Assembly (NCBI RefSeq): GCF_003725735.1
Contig: NZ_RJTM01000068.1
Span: 62,001 to 126,000 of the forward strand
DNA length: 64,000 bases
From: Sinomicrobium pectinilyticum
GTDB lineage: Bacteria > Bacteroidota > Bacteroidia > Flavobacteriales > Flavobacteriaceae
Direction of reading: 5' to 3'
The notes beneath the pieces were generated by a model. That model saw nothing but the letters and a program-made list of their open reading frames with translations, ran no database searches and was not told where the DNA came from. The position numbers and the translations under genes are program-made. Of this stretch, positions 56,751 through 64,000 are shown one piece after another. The stretch's first letter is position 1. Each line of letters opens with the position of its first letter.

Positions 56751-56770
56751 ATCCCGATAATTATCGGGAT
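56751..56770. repeat. 20-base perfect palindrome, copy 2 of the TCCCGATAATTATCGGGA element
   Basis: ATCCCGATAATTATCGGGAT is self-complementary, and its 18-base core is identical to the element at 36035-36052. It lies between the CPBP start and the amidohydrolase stop, followed by a partial extra arm (CATCGGGATG). Confidence 0.75.
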
Positions 56771-56808
56771 CATCGGGATGAATTCTTTTTAAACATGCTC
56801 TTAATAAC

Positions 56809-58263
56809 TCATTCTTTTCCAAACCGGCCTTGTGTTTTTTCCAACATCGCTTTTGGGTCATAACCAATACCATTTTTAAAGACAGTTTCGACGCTTTCAA
56901 TGACAGCGCTATCTTTTTTTAAATTCCCGTTGAGAATTACGAAATCCGCTCTTTTACCAGCCTGAATGGTGCCAATATCATTACGGCTTAATGCTTTAGC
57001 GCCATTATAGGTCATTATTTTAATGGCTTCCTCGGTTGAAAAACCGGCCTCTATAAACAGCTCGTAATTCCGTTGATCGCCGAAGCCCGGGAGTACATGT
57101 CTGCCGGCATCTACACCGCTGCATAACAAACCTCCCATTTTGTAATACTGGTATTCAAACTGCATAATTCTTTTAAGTCGCTTATTCCGGGTTGAATCGG
57201 CAATATTCTTGTCAAATTGCTTTCTCCGTTCTTTATACTGACTCCGTAAATAGGGAGACATTGCTTTCAGGGCTCGGGAATCTGCATAAGCCCGATTGGG
57301 TACACTGGCTTCATAAATGGAAAGGGTAGAGGTAAGTAATACTTCATTGTCGATCATTAACTGCTGAAGCTTCCGCACTTTCAGGCTGTCTGTAATGAGT
57401 TCATCCATATATTCCCGGCCGCCGTTACATATACCATATTCCTTGCCGGTCCTGAAATCACTGGTGCTGTTCAGTCCATGCTCTATACCGTCAATTCCGA
57501 GTTTAGTGGCCTCCTCAAAGGTTATGGAACATAAATGTCCCCTTACTTTAGCCTTATTTTTATGAGCTTCGTCCAGAATGATTTTCAGGTCCTCCGGCTT
57601 GGTATTCCGATACACTTTAAACCATTTTATCCCTTGTTTAATGTAGTGTTGCATGGTATCCCTCAAATGCTTTTCATTTCTCGGGATAATCATATGAGGA
57701 TTTCCGCCTTCCCCGGTTATAAAAGGAGCTCTTGGTATGATATCCGGGCCTATTTGTTTTCCCTGTTCAATGTTTTCGGACAACATCAGTTCCTGCCCGG
57801 GGGATGCGGCCCCACAGGTCTGGATAGTGGTCACCCCGCAGGCCAGATAGAGTTTGGAAGCCACATCACCAACGTACGGAAACCCCGGAATATGTAAATG
57901 ATTGTGCATTCCCACAATACCGGGTATCATGGTTTTTCCGCTCAAATCAATAACCGATGCTTTCTCCGGAATTTTAATTTCACCGGCATTCCCGATGGCT
58001 TTAAAAATTCCGTTCTCTATGATGATGGTCTGGTTTGATTTTATAAACCCGCCCGTGCCGTCTATTAAGATGACATGGGTAAATGCCATCAGGTTTTCGT
58101 GGTACTTTATATAAGGCAGCAGACTGTCCGACAACTTAAAGTTCTGATTTTGATTAAACTGTTCGTCAGAAAGGCTTTTTTTTGCTGAAGTATTTTTGCA
58201 GCTTGAAAAAAATACAATAAATACAATGATAAAATAACGGTGTAATGAATTGTATACAAGCAT
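56809..58263 (-). CDS. Exported metal-dependent amidohydrolase lipoprotein (imidazolonepropionase/prolidase-like)
   Basis: About 484 residues from the ATG at 58263 (MLVYNSLHRYF), with lipobox FFSSC. Amidohydrolase TIM-barrel features: the small beta-domain (ILIDGTGGFIKSNQTIIIENG), PGIVGMHNHLH with metal His120 and His122, WFKVY (the candidate carbamylated Lys), GHLCS, IEHGLNS and SGVDAGRH (last metal Asp). The C-terminus returns to the small domain (IQAGKRADFVILNGN). Such enzymes cleave cyclic amides or dipeptides. An ATG at 58296 would overlap the upstream gene by 14 bases. Confidence 0.9.
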   Translation of the reverse strand: MLVYNSLHRYFIIVFIVFFSSCKNTSAKKSLSDEQFNQNQNFKLSDSLLPYIKYHENLMAFTHVILIDGTGGFIKSNQTIIIENGIFKAIGNAGEIKIPEKASVIDLSGKTMIPGIVGMHNHLHIPGFPYVGDVASKLYLACGVTTIQTCGAASPGQELMLSENIEQGKQIGPDIIPRAPFITGEGGNPHMIIPRNEKHLRDTMQHYIKQGIKWFKVYRNTKPEDLKIILDEAHKNKAKVRGHLCSITFEEATKLGIDGIEHGLNSTSDFRTGKEYGICNGGREYMDELITDSLKVRKLQQLMIDNEVLLTSTLSIYEASVPNRAYADSRALKAMSPYLRSQYKERRKQFDKNIADSTRNKRLKRIMQFEYQYYKMGGLLCSGVDAGRHVLPGFGDQRNYELFIEAGFSTEEAIKIMTYNGAKALSRNDIGTIQAGKRADFVILNGNLKKDSAVIESVETVFKNGIGYDPKAMLEKTQGRFGKE

Positions 58264-58282
58264 ATATTTATGGATTGGATTT

Positions 58283-59971
58283 TTACTTTCTGGCATCGAT
58301 GAGCTTATTCAAAAAACGTTCATAGGCTTCTTTATTTGTTCTTCTTCCATAGACAGCTTTTGTTTTTAGTGCGACAACAATATCCATTGAAGGAAAGACA
58401 GTAATATATTGCCCCTGGTTGCCCGTAGCGGTATAAGCGCCTTTAAATTCCGGTGCTATGTCCGGGCTGTCCCATATTCTCCACATAAGTCCTTGTCCCC
58501 ATTTCCACCAGGGCCAATCCTTAAGTCTCGGGTCAACTTTATACATTTCTTCATAACTTGTTGTAATGGTAGTCATTCTTTCTACCCATGATGCAGGTAT
58601 GACCTGTTCGTTTTTCCATTTCCCTTTTCGCAACATAAGATACCCGATCCTTGCCATATCCCTGGTGGATAGTTCAAAATGGTAGGCTTTAAATTTGGAT
58701 TTACTTGTATCCCCTGATTTTCGTTGTTTCGATAAATCCCATTGTTGAAAGCCTGTTTTATTTGCGATATCCTTTTCAAAAGCCTCGTAGATATCTTTTC
58801 CGGTTTCCTGTTCTAAAATGTAACCGGCTACGTTAAAATCCCAATTATTATATATAAAATAGGTACCTGGTTTTTTACTGCCGCGTTCGGGAAATAACCA
58901 TTCATTTCCTCCGGGATTACTTGCGGGATGGTATACTCCCGATTTCGACTGCAGGATATCTAAAATTGTAGCTTCTTTTTCAATCTCTGACAGTTTCCCG
59001 ATATCGTCAATATTTAATTCTTTAAGCGTTTTGTTCAGCTTAATAGTGCCGTTTTCCACGTATTTCCCATATAGCATGGACAACAAACTTTTTCTGACCG
59101 ACGCTATATAACTCAACTCGTGCGTATCCCCATAGTCGTATATCATTTTACCGCTTTGTATAACGATAATCCCCGTAGCGTTTGTGCTATCTATAGCATA
59201 GCGGTAAAGTTGATTGATTTTATCCTGACTCCATCCAAATTCGGACACGTCGTCCATCATCTCCCATTCCTTTTCGGGATACGTAATGTGGTGCTCAACA
59301 GGAATATCTCTTACATACCTTACACTAAACCCGCAACCTTTATTCCCGTACTCACGTCCGATTTTCTTGTTATTCAATCCTATTAATCTTTCATAAGCCC
59401 TTTCATTGTCGCGGGCATCTGCCACCCAAAAATTGGCGTGTTCATTCTGAAATCTGAAATCACCGTAATCAGTTCGCCATCCGGCAAACTTTATATCAAA
59501 GCCGGAATGGCCTTTGTCCTTCAATGCAACAGTACTGTTTTCATCTCCCCGCCAGCCATTTTTGACCGCCAGTTCTTTAGGCATTCCAACGGCGGTTTCC
59601 AGCAGCATCCAGTCGGCATCTGTCGGTAGCCGCCATCCTTCGGGCGCTAACTGATTTGCTTTCTCCCAGGAATAAAGTGCCCCGTACTTTTTGTACGATT
59701 CCGTTCCTTTTGCTTTTTTAACAGAATTCCCTTTATAACCGTAAACGGATATATGTACGGTATCGACCTCCGGTAGATAAGCGAAATTTTCGGCAAACCA
59801 TACTTGTGTTCCTATATTGACGGTTTTATAGACACTACCATCGCGGGGGTCGGTAAATGTATTTTCCCTGCCTTCCGAATTCTCTGTTGAATCCTGCGCA
59901 TTAACGTGATACCGGAACCCCATTGTTAATACTGCTACGACAATGATAAACTTTTTTGATATTGTGGCCAT
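58283..59971 (-). CDS. FISUMP domain fused to a class C beta-lactamase-fold serine hydrolase (fourth of four)
   Basis: A 562-residue exported protein (signal about 1-25). Residues about 35-230 are a FISUMP (Fibrobacter succinogenes major paralogous) domain: DGSVYKTVNIGTQVWFAENF, YGALYSWEKANQLAPEGWRL, DADWMLLE, GFSVRYVRD. Residues about 250-560 form the hydrolase with S291-V-R-K294, YNNWDFNVAG as YxN and the active-site region RIGYLMLRKGKWK. FISUMP occurs on surface proteins, so the fusion probably places the hydrolase at the cell surface. The amidohydrolase gene follows after 20 bases. Confidence 0.9.
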   Translation of the reverse strand: MATISKKFIIVVAVLTMGFRYHVNAQDSTENSEGRENTFTDPRDGSVYKTVNIGTQVWFAENFAYLPEVDTVHISVYGYKGNSVKKAKGTESYKKYGALYSWEKANQLAPEGWRLPTDADWMLLETAVGMPKELAVKNGWRGDENSTVALKDKGHSGFDIKFAGWRTDYGDFRFQNEHANFWVADARDNERAYERLIGLNNKKIGREYGNKGCGFSVRYVRDIPVEHHITYPEKEWEMMDDVSEFGWSQDKINQLYRYAIDSTNATGIIVIQSGKMIYDYGDTHELSYIASVRKSLLSMLYGKYVENGTIKLNKTLKELNIDDIGKLSEIEKEATILDILQSKSGVYHPASNPGGNEWLFPERGSKKPGTYFIYNNWDFNVAGYILEQETGKDIYEAFEKDIANKTGFQQWDLSKQRKSGDTSKSKFKAYHFELSTRDMARIGYLMLRKGKWKNEQVIPASWVERMTTITTSYEEMYKVDPRLKDWPWWKWGQGLMWRIWDSPDIAPEFKGAYTATGNQGQYITVFPSMDIVVALKTKAVYGRRTNKEAYERFLNKLIDARK

Positions 59972-60005
59972 CTTGATTGGTGTTGGTTGTTTCCCGTTGA
60001 TTAAA

Positions 60006-60032
60006 CCTGCAAGGCTTTCACAACCTTGCAGG
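60006..60032 (-). terminator. Stem-loop after the LRR gene, probable terminator
   Basis: CCTGCAAGG (60006-60014) pairs perfectly with CCTTGCAGG (60024-60032) around a 9-base loop. On the minus strand it follows the LRR gene stop by about 28 bases and ends with GGTTTAA, so the T-run is short. On the plus strand it is followed by CTTTTGTTT. Confidence 0.55.
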
Positions 60033-60059
60033 CTTTTGTTTATCTTTTCAACTATAATA

Positions 60060-61664
60060 TTAAAGACAATTCTCGCTATAAGCAGCAGTAGCGTCTTTTA
60101 TCCAATTAGAATTATCGGGAGGAGTAAATCCCGGATCTATTTGAATACAGGTCAAATTGTTATAAACTGCTTCCATTTGTGTTAGGTTATGGTTATTACC
60201 ATTAGCAACGTTTAAGTGGGTTAGTTGATTGCTATGACAATTAAACATCCTTAATGAAGGGTTATTGGAAACATCTAAACTGGTTAACTGGTTTTCATAA
60301 CAGTAAAAGAACTCCAATGCCATATTTTTGGAAACATCTAAACTGGTTAACTGATTATTATAAGAGTAAAGGTATTTTAATGCGGTATTTTGAGACACGT
60401 CCAAACTTGCTAATTGGTTATATCCGCAATTTAATGATTCCAGAGAAGTATTTTTAGAAGCATCTAAGGTAGTCAATGCATTATACGAACACTTCAGTTC
60501 TTTCAAAAGCGTATTTTGAGAAATATCTATGTTAGTTAACTCATTATGTTCACAAAGTAATTTTTCTAATCCGGCAGCATTGGAAAGGTTCAGACTTGTT
60601 AATTGATTATTATTGCAGTTAAGGTCTTTCAAGCCGGTATTTTTAGAAACATCCAAATGAGTCAGCTTGTTATTATGAACCCTTAACCGGGATAAGGAGG
60701 TATTGTTTGTAACGTCTATAGTTGAAAGCTGATTGTCATTACATATTAAAAATTCTAAATCAGGATTTTTGGAGGTATCTAAATCCGATAGCTGATTGTT
60801 GTAACAAAATAATCGAACTAAGGCCGTATTTTTAGAAATGTCCAAATCGGTTAATTCGTTGGCGGCACAATTCAGATACTCCAGGGCCGTATTGTTTGAG
60901 ATATCCAAACTTGTTAATTGGTTATTATCACAGATTAAATATTCAAGAGCAGTATTATTAGAAATATCCAAACTTGTTAATTGGTTCTTTGAAACCCATA
61001 GCGCCTTAATGTTTACAAAAGCTTCTATCCCCGTCAAATCGCTTATGTTATAACTATCATTTAAAACACTACTGGCAATCAGGGCACTTTCATACGCTCG
61101 TGCTTCACTGATTTGTATCTCCCCGTCATCATTGGTGTCAATTTTACTATTCCGGTATGGTCCTACGGTTCCCGATACGGTAGTTCCTTGCTCCAATAAT
61201 ACTTTTTTAAAATTAGCATCCGGAATGTTTACTATGGCATTCGGATCAAGAGTAGCACTGGCGGATAATTCTATTTTATGCTCCCCGACGTTACTGGTAA
61301 TTGTCAGGACTGCTGTTTTGTTCCCTTCCTCTGCAGGTTCGAATACTATGGTAAAGTTATACGTTTTACCGGCCTGTACTGTTTCTTCGGTTTCACCGGC
61401 ATCAGTACTGAATTCTGAAGCATTTGAGCCGGAAAAAGTATAGTTTTTTAAAGCTAGATCTTCTTCACCTGTGTTGGTAATGGTCAATTCTGTTTTCTTT
61501 TGTGTCGATATTTCTACCGCTCCAAAGTCAACGGTGTTTTTATTTATTGAAAATTCAGCAGGCGTTGGCGCTGGTGCCGGATCATCACTATCATTATCAC
61601 TACTACAGCTTGCAAAAAGTAAAAAAGGAACAACGATAAGAGCTAATATTTTTTTTGTATTCAT
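60060..61664 (-). CDS. Leucine-rich-repeat surface lipoprotein with HYDIN-like domain
   Basis: About 534 residues from MNTKKILALIVVPF, with lipobox LFASC followed by an acidic spacer (SSDNDSDDPAP). Residues about 32-140 form an ASH/HYDIN-like immunoglobulin domain (NTVDFGAVEISTQKKTELTI). A short segment with an EF-hand-like loop (DTNDDGEIQ) comes next, then LRRs from about 227 with the consensus NQLTSLDIS-NTALEYL-C-N. The C-terminus (CIQIDPGFTPPDNSNW) ends without a sorting domain, so anchoring is by lipid. Such repeats usually bind proteins or glycans at the surface. Confidence 0.9.
   Translation of the reverse strand: MNTKKILALIVVPFLLFASCSSDNDSDDPAPAPTPAEFSINKNTVDFGAVEISTQKKTELTITNTGEEDLALKNYTFSGSNASEFSTDAGETEETVQAGKTYNFTIVFEPAEEGNKTAVLTITSNVGEHKIELSASATLDPNAIVNIPDANFKKVLLEQGTTVSGTVGPYRNSKIDTNDDGEIQISEARAYESALIASSVLNDSYNISDLTGIEAFVNIKALWVSKNQLTSLDISNNTALEYLICDNNQLTSLDISNNTALEYLNCAANELTDLDISKNTALVRLFCYNNQLSDLDTSKNPDLEFLICNDNQLSTIDVTNNTSLSRLRVHNNKLTHLDVSKNTGLKDLNCNNNQLTSLNLSNAAGLEKLLCEHNELTNIDISQNTLLKELKCSYNALTTLDASKNTSLESLNCGYNQLASLDVSQNTALKYLYSYNNQLTSLDVSKNMALEFFYCYENQLTSLDVSNNPSLRMFNCHSNQLTHLNVANGNNHNLTQMEAVYNNLTCIQIDPGFTPPDNSNWIKDATAAYSENCL
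60231..60986 (-). repeat. Twelve consecutive 63-base (21-residue) leucine-rich repeats
   Basis: Twelve units of exactly 21 residues, residues 227-478 of the lipoprotein, follow the pattern N-x-L-x-x-L-D-x-S-x-N-x-x-L-x-x-L-x-C-x-x. A thirteenth unit is two residues longer (HLNVANGNNHNLTQ). Units 1 and 2 differ only at the three C-terminal positions, so repeat expansion is probably recent there. Confidence 0.9.
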
Positions 61665-62344
61665 AAATTTATTATTTAAAATGCTTTTTGGAGTTTTCAC
61701 ATAGCGCCTTATGAGCCGGCCTTTAAAAATTAAAAGTAGGCATAAGCCGATTTTTGTTACTTTCATAAGAATAAATTAAATGTACGTATGTGTTAAGGTT
61801 ATTTTTTAAAGGGATGTATTGCATAATTACTATTGATTACGGTTAGGTCATATGTGTTGGAAATCAAATTTTTAAAAGTGATAATCAATTGCTGCATAGT
61901 GGTTTAATTAAGTGACGGACCAAAAATAACCGCTTGGCAGACTATCTGCAAATGCAGATTCGCGGGAGCGTTAACATACCGTTATCAAGCAGGAAAAAAA
62001 AGACCTTTTTAGGTCCGGACAGGGGGGAAGCGGCAATTTTAATACCGATGCCTCAACATTGAAATGCCCCGGATAATTTTTGTTATTGAACTCGTTTAAG
62101 TCTTATCATTTGGTTATTTTCGTTTTGTCCATGAAGTGGAGAATTAAAATTTCATATGAATAAATAGTAGTGATGCGTTAATTTTTGGTCCATCCTTGTT
62201 GTGGCCGCTGCGGTTAAAAATCAATCGGAAAGGACTCCAAGTAGGTACAAAGGGCCTTGAGTAGACCTGTCATTAGAATGTAACGCATCAGTAATAATGA
62301 ATAAATATTAATATTTTGCACTATGGTATGGAAATAACACGCAA
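61665..62344. other. Intergenic region with two inverted repeat pairs
   Basis: No gene is seen in 680 bases between divergent genes. GGACCAAAAAT (61917-61927) has its perfect complement at 62181-62191, with partial similarity beyond. TGATGCGTTA (62171-62180) is complementary to TAACGCATCA (62281-62290). The rest is AT-rich. The pairs may be the ends of a small decayed element or chance. Confidence 0.4.
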
Positions 62345-63268
62345 ATGAGAAAAAACATCAATGAAACATATCGGGGAGAGGAAACCGAGTATCTTTTAAA
62401 ACTCATTGACAACGATAAAGATCTTGATGGTGAGGGGCTGTCCAGATTGCTGGAGAATCAAAATATAGATAAATTAAAACTTATTGCGGAAAATACTATC
62501 GATGTGATTTGTTTGCATCATCCGAGGGACGGACGCTATCTGTATGTAAGTCCTTCTACAGAAAAAATCATGGGGTATACTTCTGAAGATCTGAAAGGAA
62601 AAGTCCCTTACGATTTTATTCACCCCGATCACCTTCCTATACTCATTAAAAACCTGTCAAATTCAAAAGACGGGATTTCATCGCCCCTTGAAAAACAGGA
62701 GTTGTTATTTCGAACCAAGAATGAAGGTTATCAATGGTTTGAAGGTTATACCAAGCCTATATACGACAAAAAGAATGAAGTGGTATTGCTCCTGAGCTGT
62801 ACGAGGAACATACAGGACCGGAAAATTGCAGAAATTGAAAAACAGGAGAGAGAAATTATTCAGCAAAACCTGTTATTGTCATCTGCCTTATTGGAAAAGA
62901 AAAGAGTTATCATTAAAAAAATAGAGGACAAGATTTTAGAGCTAGAACCGACGATGAGGAAGGAATTAAGAAGCATTTTATCCTATGTTCAGGAAACCCT
63001 GAATTTAGATGAAGATTGGGAAGATTTCATGGTTCATTTTAAAAAGATCCACCCAGATTTTTATAAGAATATCTTCGGTAAATTCCCGGACTTGTCTAAA
63101 AAAGAGCTCAAACATCTTGCTTTTATAAAACTTGGTATGACATCTTCTGATATAGCCAAAGCAATGCTTGTAAAAAAAGAAAGCCTGAGAGTAGCCAGAA
63201 ACCGATTGAAAAAAAAATTAGATCTTGATTCCGGGCAGTCCCTTTTTGATTTTGTTCAGGAATATTAG
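62345..63268 (+). CDS. PAS-domain transcriptional regulator with LuxR-like HTH
   Basis: A 307-residue cytoplasmic protein. It has a short N-terminal helix, a PAS domain (about 38-160; DGRYLYVSPSTEKIMGYTSEDLKG, FIHPDHL), a coiled-coil segment (about 160-215; EIEKQEREIIQQNLLLSSALLEKK) and a C-terminal HTH (about 235-307; LSKKELKHLAFIKLGMTSSDIAKAMLVKKESLRVARNRLKKKL). The HTH matches Bacteroidota LuxR-type regulators that lack a receiver. It presumably senses a small molecule or redox state. Its stop overlaps the stop of the convergent small membrane gene by four bases. Confidence 0.87.
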   Translation: MRKNINETYRGEETEYLLKLIDNDKDLDGEGLSRLLENQNIDKLKLIAENTIDVICLHHPRDGRYLYVSPSTEKIMGYTSEDLKGKVPYDFIHPDHLPILIKNLSNSKDGISSPLEKQELLFRTKNEGYQWFEGYTKPIYDKKNEVVLLLSCTRNIQDRKIAEIEKQEREIIQQNLLLSSALLEKKRVIIKKIEDKILELEPTMRKELRSILSYVQETLNLDEDWEDFMVHFKKIHPDFYKNIFGKFPDLSKKELKHLAFIKLGMTSSDIAKAMLVKKESLRVARNRLKKKLDLDSGQSLFDFVQEY

Positions 63269-63612
63269 CTTTTACCATGAAGGTTAGCTGAATGCTGCAT
63301 TTTCAAAATATGGTTTGCTCCCAATAATAATAACCATGTGGTTATAATCAGCAATGGGATCCTGTTTATTTTAAATTGAAAATCAAATACATTGAATTCA
63401 GGGAGAAAGCCGAAATATATCAGAGTAAATAAACCCGCACCTACTCCGATAATTCCAAATATGGCATAATGGCGCATTCGGGTATACCGGTAGCCTAAAA
63501 GCGGATGTACGGTTTTCTCACTTTCTATTTTCAGTAATAATTTATCGGTAAAATCTTCCGAAGTGGTCATTCCACTCTTCCGTATCAGGTTTTTGGTGAT
63601 GTCTTCTTCCAT
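63265..63612 (-). CDS. Small two-span membrane protein, possible anti-sigma partner
   Basis: A 115-residue protein with a soluble N-terminus (LIRKSGMTTSEDFTDKLLLKIE), then two membrane segments (about 49-69 and 84-103). The SEDFTDKLLLKI pattern is common in Bacteroidota membrane proteins encoded beside ECF sigma genes, and here it follows a sigma gene by 66 bases. A role as anti-sigma factor or partner is inferred from this position only. Confidence 0.65.
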   Translation of the reverse strand: MEEDITKNLIRKSGMTTSEDFTDKLLLKIESEKTVHPLLGYRYTRMRHYAIFGIIGVGAGLFTLIYFGFLPEFNVFDFQFKINRIPLLIITTWLLLLGANHILKMQHSANLHGKS

Positions 63613-63678
63613 TTTTTATTGATGATATGGTCTTATGTTTATTTGTTTGTTATTGATGATCAGTGTTTTGGGATTGGT

Positions 63679-64000
63679 TCACCACAAATCGTTTATCTGA
63701 TTCCCCAGTAAGTTTTTTAATACTGCTTCCATGTTTTTTCTTCCGCGATGTAAATCCACTTTAATTTTGGAAGATGTAAAACCGGTAACTTTTTGCACTT
63801 CCTTTAAGGGCATATCGCACAGGTAAAAAAGTCTTAAGACAAGAGCCTCGTCTGGCTTAAGCTTTTCCAAGGCCAATACAACATATTTTTTCTGATCTTC
63901 CTCTTTGAGGTTTTGTATGGGGGTTCTTTCATTTGTCAATGGCTCATATGAATGTATACCCTCCAATTTCAAATGGTTTTTATCCCGTTTTAACTCGTTG
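63679..64000 (-). CDS. ECF RNA polymerase sigma factor, C-terminal part (5' end outside window)
   Basis: The frame is open to the right edge, giving about 106 residues from NELKRDKNH onward. Region 4 is present: LKPDEALVLRLFYLCDMPLKEVQKVTG, then SSKIKVDLHRGRKNM as recognition helix. Region 2 is outside the window. It precedes the small membrane protein on the same strand, a usual sigma/anti-sigma order. Confidence 0.85.
   Translation of the reverse strand, partial: NELKRDKNHLKLEGIHSYEPLTNERTPIQNLKEEDQKKYVVLALEKLKPDEALVLRLFYLCDMPLKEVQKVTGFTSSKIKVDLHRGRKNMEAVLKNLLGNQINDLW

Noticed and set aside
56733-56900. Long N-terminal extension of the CPBP protease
   Set aside because: It would overlap the amidohydrolase gene by 92 bases and translate through the palindromic repeat; the extra residues are hydrophilic and not family-like.
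60231-60986. Regular 63-base repeats as a possible CRISPR array
   Set aside because: The repeats have no separate spacers and stay in one reading frame encoding LRRs.

Overview
The window looks like a chromosomal segment of a glycan- and detritus-degrading Bacteroidota, most likely a Flavobacteriaceae-type organism. The evidence is four SusC/SusD outer-membrane pairs, ECF sigma/FecR switches, a hybrid two-component regulator (HTCS), many Bacteroidota-style lipoproteins and few Shine-Dalgarno sequences. No rRNA, tRNA, CRISPR array, phage or transposase gene was seen.

Left part, 1-19.9 kb, plus strand. A SusC (5' end outside the window) and SusD pair is followed by an exported EEP-family phosphoesterase and a Tat-type Gfo/Idh/MocA oxidoreductase. 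A second SusC/SusD pair is followed by a GH92-type alpha-mannosidase, a NagX-like membrane acetyltransferase and an HTCS. This second set reads as a polysaccharide utilisation locus for alpha-mannosidic glycans, sensed by the HTCS.

Middle part, 20.2-46.6 kb, mostly plus strand. Two ECF sigma/FecR/STN-SusC/SusD modules each lead into phosphoester-type enzymes. Module A carries a His-rich purple-acid-phosphatase-like lipoprotein, a ceramidase-like hydrolase, a glycerophosphodiester phosphodiesterase-like protein and a second phosphatase with chitobiase-C and PA14 domains. These four genes are joined by ATGA overlaps. Module B carries an NPP-type phosphodiesterase, followed by a PHP/CehA-like exported metallohydrolase. 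Polyphosphate kinase 1 and a thioredoxin lie between the modules. The inferred theme is import and breakdown of phosphorylated lipids or phosphodiesters, with a polyphosphate-storage gene alongside. This grouping is the most interesting feature of the window.

Right part, 46.6-64 kb, mostly minus strand and visibly AT-richer. It holds four different class-C-beta-lactamase-fold serine hydrolases (one fused to a FISUMP domain), a DUF4386 membrane protein, an exported degenerate Nudix-like protein, a CPBP protease, an exported amidohydrolase and a lipoprotein with twelve regular 21-residue leucine-rich repeats. Gene decay is evident: a multiply frameshifted FG-GAP gene, a PD40/polysaccharide-deacetylase chimera with a frameshift, and an unrecognised coding remnant. 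The window ends with a PAS-HTH regulator convergent with a small membrane protein and a partial ECF sigma factor.
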